From positions 1 through 64,000 of the IMG/VR virus record IMGVR_UViG_3300025120_000001: a DNA stretch of 64,000 nt. One strand, written 5' to 3'. The stretch is from a virus. The notes below the pieces were generated by a model that was given only the letters and a program-made list of their open reading frames with translations, had not been told where the DNA came from and ran no database searches. The position numbers and the translations under genes were made by a program. Of this stretch, positions 14,302 through 22,835 are shown one piece after another (positions within the stretch are counted from its first letter, which is position 1; every line of letters begins with the position of its first letter).

Positions 14302-14863
14302 AATAAAACGGTATGGAATAACTCCCAATCAATGCATGATATTATTTGCATTTGATGAAGGAGTTACACCTTCAAATTGTGAAGCAGTAGACTTACTTGC
14401 TCTCTTTGAAGAAGGATATATGAATAAAGATAAGTCTATAACGGCTGAAGGTAAAAAAGTTATTGTAACATTAAATAATTATTTTACTGTAAATAAAAAG
14501 AAAACTAATAAGCAGTTATTAGGAAAATCAGGTTCATTAAATATAGATCAGTATAGAGCTATATTTCCTAAAGGTAAATTACCATCGGGTGTACCAGGTA
14601 GAAACAATGTCAAAATACTAACTGAAAATTTTAGATGGTTCTTTGCAGAATATGATTATACTTGGGAAGAAATAATGAAAGCAACTAAAATGTATGTAAA
14701 TGAATTTCAAAAGAATAATTACATGTATATGCAGAATAGTCAGTATTTTATTTCAAAACAAGACAAACATAAAGTAAAAACTTCAAAGCTTGCAGATTAC
14801 TGTGATATGATCCGTGATGGTGTAAGTATTGAAGAAGATCATTTTAAAGAAAACGTAGTATGA
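14282..14863 (+). CDS. hypothetical replication-region protein, 193 aa
   Basis: An N-terminal winged-helix-like region, then helices with YTWEEIMKATKMYVNEF and an aromatic segment starting YMYMQNSQYF. Placed between a DnaA-like protein and the DnaB-like helicase, it could be a helicase loader or primosome accessory; that is positional inference only. Ends in an ATGA overlap with the next gene. Confidence 0.55.
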   Translation: MWNLFLKIKRYGITPNQCMILFAFDEGVTPSNCEAVDLLALFEEGYMNKDKSITAEGKKVIVTLNNYFTVNKKKTNKQLLGKSGSLNIDQYRAIFPKGKLPSGVPGRNNVKILTENFRWFFAEYDYTWEEIMKATKMYVNEFQKNNYMYMQNSQYFISKQDKHKVKTSKLADYCDMIRDGVSIEEDHFKENVV

Positions 14864-15063
14864 TACATTCAGAATATAATGAAGAGGAAACTGATCAAGA
14901 TTTAGTCAGAGAGTATGCAGAAACTCTAATCAAAGAAATAAAAGACAGTACAATGAATAGACAACAGGCTATACACGCAGCATCAATAACTGTACAAAGA
15001 TTAGCTAAAGAAACTGCAAAAAAGTTTTATTATCAAGTAATGCAATATTTAATGGACAAATGA
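14860..15063 (+). CDS. 67-residue helical protein
   Basis: Acidic N-terminus and a helical rest without known motif. Couples by overlapping start/stop to both the upstream gene and the helicase gene. Function unknown; possibly a small helicase partner. Confidence 0.5.
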   Translation: MIHSEYNEEETDQDLVREYAETLIKEIKDSTMNRQQAIHAASITVQRLAKETAKKFYYQVMQYLMDK

Positions 15064-16016
15064 GTAAAATGAAACCGGCCTGGGATGGTCAATTTAGTGC
15101 TTTTAATGAAGCATTGAAATATATGGTAAAAAGACAATCCGGTGAGGAGAAGTCAATATATACACCTTGGCCTAAGTTTAATGACGCTATGACAGATGGA
15201 TTAGAGTGGAATACTCTAACTGTAATTGGTGGAAGACCTGGTTCAGGTAAGACTCTTATTAAAGATCAGATTATTAGAGAATCATTTACCTTAAATCCAG
15301 ATGATGACTTTAGAGTTTTAGAGTTTCAATTTGAGATGGTTGGTAGAACATCAGCATTGCGTGAATTTAGTTCTTTAACTGGTAAAACATATAAAGAATT
15401 ATGCAGTGCAGGTAGTAAAATATCTACGGATACAATTAACGCCTGTCATGTATATGCAAAAGATAGAGTTAAAAATCCAGTTGATATAGTAAGTAGACCA
15501 ATGACCGTTAATCAAATGCGTGAGCAGTTAGATGCTTATATGGATTTGCATAAGGGTAAAAAAACAATGATAACATTAGATCATACTATACTTGTTAAGA
15601 GAGCTCCGTATCAGAATAACAGATTAGATATGTTATTTGAATTAGGTGAGTTTTTTACACAAGCTAAAAGGGACTATCCATGTTTGTTTATAGCGTTATC
15701 ACAACTTAATAGGAATATAGATAACCCGGAAAGAGCCATAGATGGTAAGTATGGAAATTATGTTTTAGAATCTGATATATTTGGTTCAGATGCCATGCTG
15801 CAACATGCTGATACATTAATTGGTATCAACAGACCAGCTAAGCAGAAGATTAGATATTATGGACCAGATAGATATATAATTAAAGATGATAGAACTTTAG
15901 TATTACATTTTCTTAAAGCAAGAAATGGTGATGCCAGAATGAGTTTTTTCAGAGGTGAGTTTGAAAAGATGCAAATAGCTGAAATGCAAACTCCAGAACA
16001 ACAAGACAGAAGATGA
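15060..16016 (+). CDS. DnaB-like replicative helicase (RecA-fold domain)
   Basis: 318 residues. Walker A GGRPGSGKT (57-65); Walker B MITLDHT near residue 173; the DnaB-type sensor region ALSQLNRNIDNPERA. The N-terminal primase-interaction domain of bacterial DnaB is missing, as in several phage helicases. It should unwind the fork as a hexameric ring together with the primase encoded at 17983-18960. Confidence 0.88.
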   Translation: MSKMKPAWDGQFSAFNEALKYMVKRQSGEEKSIYTPWPKFNDAMTDGLEWNTLTVIGGRPGSGKTLIKDQIIRESFTLNPDDDFRVLEFQFEMVGRTSALREFSSLTGKTYKELCSAGSKISTDTINACHVYAKDRVKNPVDIVSRPMTVNQMREQLDAYMDLHKGKKTMITLDHTILVKRAPYQNNRLDMLFELGEFFTQAKRDYPCLFIALSQLNRNIDNPERAIDGKYGNYVLESDIFGSDAMLQHADTLIGINRPAKQKIRYYGPDRYIIKDDRTLVLHFLKARNGDARMSFFRGEFEKMQIAEMQTPEQQDRR

Positions 16017-16534
16017 TAAGTAGTAAAAATAAATTTATGACACCAACTGAACGTAAAGCAAAAGTTGCAAAACTCAAAGAAGAGCATGAAGATTATTTCC
16101 AAACAATAGGAAATATTAATGCATTATACATACCCAAAATGGCTTATAGGCCAAGTGGCAAAGATAACTTGCATATATCTTTTTTTCCTAGTGAATTAGA
16201 AAAAAAGCAAGATATATACACGGAATTTGTTAGTATATCCTATGATTCTGAAGATTCTAAAAGAACTTTATACAAGCATCTTTATAATCCTCACTGGAAA
16301 GAAGAATATGAACTTATAACAAGCAATTCAGGTTTTGAAAGACATCTGATACCTGTTGCTGAGCTTGAAGTTATAAGTGATATAACAACTAGAACAGTAG
16401 CTGATCTAAATTCACGTCATATTTTAAGTTTGGAAGATCTTCCAAATCCAGATGATGTTAATAAAAATGGTCAAGAGTGGTTAAAAAGAATAGCATTAGC
16501 ATTAGAATCAATAGCAAAATCAATAAATAAATAA
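16013..16534 (+). CDS. hypothetical protein, 173 aa
   Basis: A Lys/Glu-rich helical start, a beta-rich middle (NALYIPKMAYRPSGKDN, TEFVSISYDSED) and a helical end. No catalytic motif. Sandwiched between the helicase and Sak4-like genes, so a replication or recombination accessory is likely. No family recognised. Confidence 0.55.
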   Translation: MISSKNKFMTPTERKAKVAKLKEEHEDYFQTIGNINALYIPKMAYRPSGKDNLHISFFPSELEKKQDIYTEFVSISYDSEDSKRTLYKHLYNPHWKEEYELITSNSGFERHLIPVAELEVISDITTRTVADLNSRHILSLEDLPNPDDVNKNGQEWLKRIALALESIAKSINK

Positions 16535-16537
16535 CAT

Positions 16538-17221
16538 ATGGCACAAAGCACATTAATAATCGCGGAGTCAGGCTCCGGTAAATCTACATCAGGTAGAAAT
16601 TTAGATCCTAAAGAAACATTTTGGATCAATATTGCAAATAAACCATTACCTTTTAAAGGTTGGAAGAAAAATTATACGTTAATTAGTAAAAGTAATCCCA
16701 AAGGTAATATGACAAATGCGTCATCAGCTGCTGGAATTATTAAAGCTTTGAAACATGTTAATGAAAATATGCCTCATATAACTAATGTAGTTATAGATGA
16801 TTGGCAATACATGTCTGCCTTTGAGTATTTTGATAAAGCTCAAGAAAAAGGTTATGATAAATTCACCTCAATCGCTACTAACCTAGCTCAGGTTGCAAAA
16901 TATCCAAAGGATTTGAGGGATGATTTATACTGTTTTTTTCTTACTCATTCAGAAGATTCAACAGATATGAATGGTCGTAGAAAAGTAAAAGCAAAAACTG
17001 TTGGTAAAATGATAGATAATGCTTTAACTTTAGAAGGACTATTTTCCATTGTATTATTTGGTAGAGTTATCAAAGAAGAAGATGGTACAATAAAGTATGG
17101 ATTTGAAACACAAACCGATGGGAATAACACTTGTAAGTCTCCCATGGATATGTTTGAAGAATCCTTTATAGAAAATGATTTACAATATGTAAAGGATTGT
17201 ATAATCAAATATGAACAATAA
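16538..17221 (+). CDS. Sak4-like RecA-fold ATPase (AAA_24)
   Basis: 227 residues. Walker A ESGSGKST (10-17) and Walker B NVVIDDWQ (D87, D88); the body resembles the AAA_24/Sak4 family of short RecA-like phage recombinases. Known Sak4 proteins anneal single strands with the help of a single-strand binding protein, and such a protein (17244-17915) is the next gene. Role: recombination-linked replication or repair. Confidence 0.8.
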   Translation: MAQSTLIIAESGSGKSTSGRNLDPKETFWINIANKPLPFKGWKKNYTLISKSNPKGNMTNASSAAGIIKALKHVNENMPHITNVVIDDWQYMSAFEYFDKAQEKGYDKFTSIATNLAQVAKYPKDLRDDLYCFFLTHSEDSTDMNGRRKVKAKTVGKMIDNALTLEGLFSIVLFGRVIKEEDGTIKYGFETQTDGNNTCKSPMDMFEESFIENDLQYVKDCIIKYEQ

Positions 17222-17243
17222 TTAATTAAACAAAAAAAAGCGT

Positions 17244-17915
17244 ATGTTAAGTACTAAAGACATGTCTGCAGGTTCAGGCAAAGCAAGACCGGTAATTGGA
17301 GTTGGTAACCAGAAAATCAAAATTAATAGTATTACTTTTGATCAAACACCCTATGATAAAGAAGCATATAACGTTGTGTTACATGTAGAATCTGAACCAG
17401 TAGGTAGTGAATTTGAAGGATTTCTTATAGATCCTAATGATAAAACTGGGCCAAGATATAAAGGTCAAGTAGGAAGAGTAAGATTAAGCCCTTACCCATA
17501 TAAAGATACTACTTTACCAAGTGGTAGAGAAATCAGTAGAGATACTGAAGTATTGAAATCTATGATTTTCTTAAGTGAAGTTCTCAATAAGAGAGATGAT
17601 CTTGATAATATTGAAGCTGACACCGTTGAAGACTTTATGACTTCAGCTAATACAGTTTTATCAGGAGATACATATATCAATGCATGTGTTGGCGGAAGAG
17701 AATGGGAAAATAAAGAAGGTTATGTAAACTATGACCTATATTTACCAAGAAATTCTAAAGACGGAGTTGCATTGGAAACTTTGGAAATGGAAAACTCTAG
17801 ATTATATGAATTTTCTAAGAAAGATCATGTAAGAGAACTTCAAAATAAGAAGTCATCTCCAACAACAGACAACTTTGAACCTGCATCAACAGCAGGTGAA
17901 GATTTTGATCTGTAG
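17244..17915 (+). CDS. putative single-stranded-DNA-binding protein
   Basis: 223 residues. A beta-rich core (IKINSITFDQTPYDKEAYNV and following strands), then a disordered linker and an acidic aromatic tip (GEDFDL) typical of SSB tails. It follows the Sak4-like ATPase and precedes the primase, the classic place for an SSB. Gp32- or DUF-type SSBs look similar; the OB fold is inferred. Ends at a strong terminator. Confidence 0.65.
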   Translation: MLSTKDMSAGSGKARPVIGVGNQKIKINSITFDQTPYDKEAYNVVLHVESEPVGSEFEGFLIDPNDKTGPRYKGQVGRVRLSPYPYKDTTLPSGREISRDTEVLKSMIFLSEVLNKRDDLDNIEADTVEDFMTSANTVLSGDTYINACVGGREWENKEGYVNYDLYLPRNSKDGVALETLEMENSRLYEFSKKDHVRELQNKKSSPTTDNFEPASTAGEDFDL

Positions 17916-17927
17916 AATGTAAAATAT

Positions 17928-17968
17928 AGCAAGCAGCTGTCATTAATAGACACTGCTTGCTTTTTTTA
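17928..17968 (+). terminator. intrinsic terminator
   Basis: AGCAAGCAG (17928-17936) and TGTC (17938-17941) pair with GACA (17949-17952) and CTGCTTGCT (17953-17961), followed by TTTTTTT. A 13-bp stem with one bulge: strong. Confidence 0.85.
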
Positions 17969-17982
17969 TTAAATTTACAAAT

Positions 17983-18960
17983 ATGATAAATACTAAAAAC
18001 TTAGTTACTAATGAATCATCTGTTCCAAGTTACTGGGTCTTTCAGTATTATTTAAATCTCAGTGAACATCTAAATGGACAGGATATAAAGATAAAATCTC
18101 TTTGGAATCCGGCAGAACGTACTCCAAGTATGTGCTTATATGTAGATAAGCCAAAGCGTTGTTATATGTATAAAGATTTCTCTACAGGTAAAGGGGGTAA
18201 TAAAATTAATTTAGTTCAAGATGTATTTGATTTAAACTATTCAGGTGCTATTGAAAAGATGATTAATGATTACAACAAATTTGTAGCGCAAAATGGATGT
18301 GCTAAGATTGACTTTACACCTCAGCCTAAATGGGAGATAGAACTTATTAATAACCGTGAGTGGACACAAGATGATGCAAATTATTGGCTCCAGTATAGGA
18401 TTGGAAGTTCTGCATTATCTAAATATAATGTTAAACCTATTAATTACTATAATCTAGTAAAAGATGTATCCGGAGCTACAGAAAAGAAAACTATACGTGG
18501 CAAACATATTTATGGTTACTATAATAAGCATGGTCAGATATTTAAAATATATCAACCACTTAGAGATGGTTTTAAATTTTATAAAATTGAATCATATACA
18601 CAAGGATTAGATCAGTTAGAGTATAAACAGCCTTATTTGGTAATATGCTCATCTCTGAAAGATGCAATGTGTTTAAAGAGTTTCGGTTATAATGTTGAAG
18701 TAATTGCTCCAGATAGTGAGAACACAGTTATAAAACCTTATTTAATTGAAAATTTAAAATTAAAATACAAAAAAATAATTACACTTTTTGACAATGATAC
18801 TGCAGGTAAAGCTGCTATACAGAAGTATGAAAAACTTTACGGTATACCGGGTACTTTCCTGGAATTAAGTAAGGATATTTCAGACGCTGTAAAAGAACAT
18901 GGTTGGAAGAAAGTGCATGAAAGTTTAAAAGTTATACTTAAAAACACTATACACATATGA
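17983..18960 (+). CDS. DnaG-like primase with TOPRIM domain
   Basis: 325 residues. An N-terminal region resembling the CHC2/RNA-polymerase basic domain (KRCYMYKDFSTGKGGNKINL, 58-77) and a C-terminal TOPRIM fold: SLKD (224-227), APDSEN (242-247), and FDNDTAGKAA (D270/D272). The usual catalytic Glu of the first TOPRIM motif is replaced by Ser-Leu-Lys-Asp. It should lay RNA primers for the DnaB-like helicase and PolB. Overlaps RusA by 4 nt. Confidence 0.8.
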   Translation: MINTKNLVTNESSVPSYWVFQYYLNLSEHLNGQDIKIKSLWNPAERTPSMCLYVDKPKRCYMYKDFSTGKGGNKINLVQDVFDLNYSGAIEKMINDYNKFVAQNGCAKIDFTPQPKWEIELINNREWTQDDANYWLQYRIGSSALSKYNVKPINYYNLVKDVSGATEKKTIRGKHIYGYYNKHGQIFKIYQPLRDGFKFYKIESYTQGLDQLEYKQPYLVICSSLKDAMCLKSFGYNVEVIAPDSENTVIKPYLIENLKLKYKKIITLFDNDTAGKAAIQKYEKLYGIPGTFLELSKDISDAVKEHGWKKVHESLKVILKNTIHI

Positions 18961-19367
18961 AATGGTTTATCCCAGGAAATGTACCATCAAGTAAAAATGG
19001 AAGACGTTGGACAGGCAAGTACTTCATAGCTAGCAAAACAGTTATGAAATATAGAAAAGATACTAAATCTCTCTATCAAAAATATGCTCCGCAGTTTCAA
19101 AAGGAACTAAAGAAGCATAAACTACCGGTCAAAATTGCTTTTACTTTTATTCGTGGTACTAAACATAAGTTTGATTACATAAATCCTGCACAAACAGTGC
19201 AAGATGATATGGTAACCTACGGTTGGATTGAAGATGACAACATGGTTAACATATTACCTGTGTTTCATCCTTATAAATATGACAAAGAAAAACCAGGAGT
19301 AATAATTGAAATACTAAAAAATGGCAAAAGAACCAATGAAAATGCTTCCAGTAATAGGAAGACTTAG
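18957..19367 (+). CDS. rusA: RusA-like Holliday junction resolvase
   Basis: 136 residues. PSSKNGRRW near the start, then KFDYINPAQTVQDDMV and GWIEDDNMVNILP, contain the conserved Asp residues that bind Mg2+ in RusA. It cuts four-way junctions made in recombination or before packaging. The C-terminal 47 nt overlap the next gene in another frame. Confidence 0.85.
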   Translation: MKWFIPGNVPSSKNGRRWTGKYFIASKTVMKYRKDTKSLYQKYAPQFQKELKKHKLPVKIAFTFIRGTKHKFDYINPAQTVQDDMVTYGWIEDDNMVNILPVFHPYKYDKEKPGVIIEILKNGKRTNENASSNRKT

Positions 19368-19671
19368 AGATTACGGAGTTGCAACAGTTAGAGCAGACTT
19401 TGATGGTCAAGGTGATTCAGGAGAAATTCATGAAATAACATTTCTTGATGTAGATGATGATGAAATTGATGAGGATTTAAGATCAGCTGATCTTGAAGAT
19501 TATATATATGATCTCATAGAATCAGCAGTTAATGATGCTCACGGTGATTGGGTAAATAATGATGGTGGCTACGGTCATATCAACATGCGCCTAAATACTT
19601 GTGAAGTAGATTGCGCATTCTATCAAAGGACAGTTGAAGAGCATGATTGGTTTTGTAATTTATTTTACTAA
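19321..19671 (+). CDS. DUF6878-like protein, 116 aa
   Basis: A beta-rich, acidic protein. The region GDWVNNDGGYGHINMRLN resembles the Gly-rich signature I associate with DUF6878-type proteins, with low certainty. No function known. Nested start inside rusA; the final A of its stop is the first base of the next ATG (TAATG). Confidence 0.5.
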   Translation: MAKEPMKMLPVIGRLRDYGVATVRADFDGQGDSGEIHEITFLDVDDDEIDEDLRSADLEDYIYDLIESAVNDAHGDWVNNDGGYGHINMRLNTCEVDCAFYQRTVEEHDWFCNLFY

Positions 19672-20015
19672 TGCATCCTCATATTCATGCAAAATCCTCA
19701 GTAAAAAAGTGGGGAGGTATTCCAGAAGATTACATTAAAATACATGATTGGTTTGATGAAACAAAAAAATGGATAGGTCATTCTATGCATAGATTGTATC
19801 GTCATCACAGTGAAGGTATATTTGAATGTGAAATAATATTTGGAAAGAAATTTCAAAACTCAGACGGCAAGACCGTATATACAAGATATGTTGGTGAACA
19901 ACATGTCAAAGAAGATTGCAATAATTATGTGCCTTCAGCTAAAGAATGGATTGTACATATGAATAAGAAAGAAAAACCGCAATGGATGATAAAAACCTTA
20001 AAAATTGAAGATTAA
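19671..20015 (+). CDS. DUF6915-like protein, 114 aa
   Basis: HPHIHAKSSVKKWGG, EDYIKIHDWFDETKKW, HRLYRHHSEGIFECE and VGEQHVKED form the His-rich pattern I associate with DUF6915 proteins of bacteria and phages. The many conserved His (HxH, RHH, EQH) suggest metal binding. Function unknown. Directly follows the DUF6878-like gene, so the two may work together. Confidence 0.6.
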   Translation: MHPHIHAKSSVKKWGGIPEDYIKIHDWFDETKKWIGHSMHRLYRHHSEGIFECEIIFGKKFQNSDGKTVYTRYVGEQHVKEDCNNYVPSAKEWIVHMNKKEKPQWMIKTLKIED

Positions 20016-20396
20016 ATGGCAGAAACAAAAGAAATAGTAATAATAGACATAGAAGTTTTTAAAAATTTAAGCCAAATGCTGCAGTCAAGCACTAACGAAG
20101 ATGTACAAATGGCATTAGAAACAATAAAAAATTTAAATCCTTGTGATGAGATAATTAGATTATTTCTAAAAAAAACCACATATCGTGGCAGAAGTGAATT
20201 ATTGAATATGATTGGTCAAAATCAGTGGAATTATAATGATTTAACTATGAAAGAGATTTATGAATGTATAAAAACGTCAAAAAACTCCAATATTGAAAAT
20301 ATAAAAAAAATATATGAAACTTTGGTTGTTGAACATTTTGAACATTTAACTGAAGACTATAATTTCATAGAAGGAAAATATAAAATAATATGGTAG
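20016..20396 (+). CDS. helical hypothetical protein, 126 aa
   Basis: Entirely helical by pattern, with repeated amphipathic segments (VFKNLSQMLQ, DVQMALETIKNL), perhaps HEAT-like. It abuts the previous gene and overlaps the VWA gene by 7 nt, so it may belong to the VWA/MoxR group. No family recognised. Confidence 0.5.
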   Translation: MAETKEIVIIDIEVFKNLSQMLQSSTNEDVQMALETIKNLNPCDEIIRLFLKKTTYRGRSELLNMIGQNQWNYNDLTMKEIYECIKTSKNSNIENIKKIYETLVVEHFEHLTEDYNFIEGKYKIIW

Positions 20397-21544
20397 CAAA
20401 CTTAGTATCAAAAGCAAGTAAAACTTTAATATTCACAGAGCCCTTTTACGGGCTCTTTTTAGTTGGCCTTAATAAGGTTTATAGAGAAGATATTCCAACA
20501 GCAGGTGTTAGTAAACACGGTATTGGAGCACAATTAGCAATCAATCCAAAATTTTTTAATGATTTATCAGATAAACATAGAATTGGATTATTGAAGCATG
20601 AATTATTGCATATATCATTTGGCCATCTGCTTACACGTGAGCGTTATGATGACAAGAAGCTATTTAATATAGCAGCTGATATAGAGATAAATCAATATAT
20701 AGATTCTGATTACCTTCCAGATGGTGGTTTAACCTTGGATACATTTCCTGAATTAGATCTTCCGGTAAGAGCAGGTACAGATGTATATTATGATTTGTTA
20801 AGTCAAGCAAAGCAAGATGGAACATGCCCATCATTAGATGACTTACTTGGTCAAATGGATGGTACAACACCTCAATGCCATGGTACATGGGATGAGTTTG
20901 AAGACTTACCAGAAGCTGAGAAAAAGTTAATTGAAAAACAAATTGAACATAGGATCAAAGAAAACGCAGAACAAACTGAAAAAAGACAAGGGAATATTCC
21001 AGGTGAATTGCAAGATCTTATTCAAAGACTGCGTCATGTAGAACCGGCCAAGTTTGATTGGAAAGCGTACCTAAGAAGATTTGTTGGTAATTCCTCAGTT
21101 GTATATACAAAAAAGTTAAGACGTAAATACAATAAGAGATATTTTGAAAACCCAGGTTTGAAGATTAAGTTCAAAAATCATATATGTGTAGGTGTTGATA
21201 CATCCGGATCAGTAAGTAATGATGAATTGCAAGAGTTTTTCTCTGAATTGAGTCATATGCATAAGACTGGACATAAGATAACTATAGTACAGTGTGATAC
21301 ACAAATTAGTTCTGTAAAAGAATTTAATCCAAAATGTGATTGGGAAATACATGGTAGAGGTGGTACATCATTTCAACCAGTAGTAGATCATTATAATGAA
21401 AAAAAGAGTTATACAGCTCTTATATATTTTACAGATGGAGAAGCTTGGGCTCCGGAAAACTGTCCCAATAATACACTTTGGGTTCACAGCAGTCATTGCA
21501 ATGTCAATGAAGAACTACCAGGACAAAAAATACAATTAAATTAA
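20390..21544 (+). CDS. VWA-like / metallopeptidase-like protein (DUF2201 type)
   Basis: 384 residues. HELLH (70-74) inside LLKHELLHISFGHLL is an HExxH zinc site of the type found in the N-terminal domain of DUF2201 proteins. The C-terminal third has a von Willebrand A fold with the MIDAS motif DTSGS (about 269) and YFTDGEA. Such proteins pair with a MoxR ATPase, encoded next (21560), to remodel or activate other proteins. A 7-bp hairpin with a U-run lies within its 5' end. Confidence 0.8.
   Translation: MVANLVSKASKTLIFTEPFYGLFLVGLNKVYREDIPTAGVSKHGIGAQLAINPKFFNDLSDKHRIGLLKHELLHISFGHLLTRERYDDKKLFNIAADIEINQYIDSDYLPDGGLTLDTFPELDLPVRAGTDVYYDLLSQAKQDGTCPSLDDLLGQMDGTTPQCHGTWDEFEDLPEAEKKLIEKQIEHRIKENAEQTEKRQGNIPGELQDLIQRLRHVEPAKFDWKAYLRRFVGNSSVVYTKKLRRKYNKRYFENPGLKIKFKNHICVGVDTSGSVSNDELQEFFSELSHMHKTGHKITIVQCDTQISSVKEFNPKCDWEIHGRGGTSFQPVVDHYNEKKSYTALIYFTDGEAWAPENCPNNTLWVHSSHCNVNEELPGQKIQLN
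20437..20460 (+). other. terminator-like hairpin inside the VWA gene
   Basis: AGAGCCC (20437-20443), loop TTTTAC, GGGCTCT (20450-20456), then TTTT. A 7-bp GC-rich perfect stem with U-run within codons 16-24. It could attenuate transcription into the VWA/MoxR genes. Confidence 0.45.
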
Positions 21545-21559
21545 AAAGAAAGAAAGATT

Positions 21560-22834
21560 ATGGCACAAGTAAATTTAAATGTTGATGATTTAAACGGCTT
21601 CATGAAGCACATTATAAGTAATAATAGATTTCTACAGGAACAAGGTAAATTACCAGTTGCAGTAGAAGTTCTAGGTGAATCAGGTATTGGTAAAACATCT
21701 ACCGTAAAGCAGATTGCTGAGACTCACGGTATGGATTTTGTAAAATTAAATTTAGCTCAGATTGAAGAGCTTGGTGATCTTGTTGGTTTTCCAATAAGAG
21801 AGTTCCAAATGTATAAAGAAAAAGTTGTATCCGTAAATGGAAAAACTGACACTATAAACTATGGCGCTCAGTCTGCAGCATCAGAAGATGTAGCAAAATT
21901 GTCATCTAATAATACTGTTACAAAGAAGATTGGGCAGTGGGTAAGCGAGCTTGCAGTTAGTGATTACTTAAACAATGGTTACAAGATGACTGGTAAAAAC
22001 CGGATGTCATACTGTGCTCCGGAATGGATTGCAGGTAAAAAGAAAGGTGGTATCCTCCTTTTGGATGATTGGAACCGTGCAGATGTTAGATTTATTCAAG
22101 CCGTTATGGAGCTGATAGATCGTCAGACGTATATCTCTTGGTCACTTCCTGAAGATTGGCATATTGTATTAACCGCAAATCCGGACAACGGAGACTATAT
22201 GGTTAATTCTGTTGATGCAGCTCAAAAGACACGTTATATCACTGCTAATTTGCAGTTTGATGTAAACTGTTGGGCTCGTTGGGCAGAGGAAGCAGGTATT
22301 GATACAAGATGTATTAACTTTTTGTTATTACATCCAGAGCTTGTTACACAAGAAACAAATGCTCGTGCAATTACCACATTCTTTAATGCAATATCAAGTT
22401 TTGAAAACTTTGAAGATAGCTTACCTTATATTCAAATGATTGGAGAAGGTAGTGTTGGTGATGAGTTTGCGTCTATGTTTACCGTGTTTATTAATAACAA
22501 GTTAGACAAGTTGGTTACACCAAAAGATTTATTGACTCATGATAATGAGGCATATATTCTTGGTGAATTAACGGGATGTGTTGGTAAAGATGATGATTAT
22601 CGTGCTGATATTGCATCAACTATGGCAACAAGACTCGCTAACTTTGCTGTTGTATATTCAAAGGATAATACAATCAATCAAAAGATTACTGATAGATTGG
22701 AAAAACTATGTACAAAAGATTACTTTACAAATGATCTTAAGTATTTAGTTGTGAGAACTATATTTAACGGGAATAAGCAAAAGTTTAATAAACTTATGAT
22801 GAAACCTGAAATAATTAAAATGACTGTAAAGTAA
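21560..22834 (+). CDS. MoxR-like AAA+ ATPase
   Basis: 424 residues. Walker A GESGIGKT (39-46); Walker B ILLLDDWNRA near residue 170; sensor-like TANPDNGDYMVNSVDAAQKT; helical lid after residue 270. The Asp-Asp-Trp-Asn-Arg-Ala box is typical of MoxR ATPases. With the VWA protein upstream it forms the usual MoxR/VWA chaperone pair. Targets unknown; the two following genes are the obvious candidates. Confidence 0.85.
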   Translation: MAQVNLNVDDLNGFMKHIISNNRFLQEQGKLPVAVEVLGESGIGKTSTVKQIAETHGMDFVKLNLAQIEELGDLVGFPIREFQMYKEKVVSVNGKTDTINYGAQSAASEDVAKLSSNNTVTKKIGQWVSELAVSDYLNNGYKMTGKNRMSYCAPEWIAGKKKGGILLLDDWNRADVRFIQAVMELIDRQTYISWSLPEDWHIVLTANPDNGDYMVNSVDAAQKTRYITANLQFDVNCWARWAEEAGIDTRCINFLLLHPELVTQETNARAITTFFNAISSFENFEDSLPYIQMIGEGSVGDEFASMFTVFINNKLDKLVTPKDLLTHDNEAYILGELTGCVGKDDDYRADIASTMATRLANFAVVYSKDNTINQKITDRLEKLCTKDYFTNDLKYLVVRTIFNGNKQKFNKLMMKPEIIKMTVK

Positions 22835-22835
22835 T

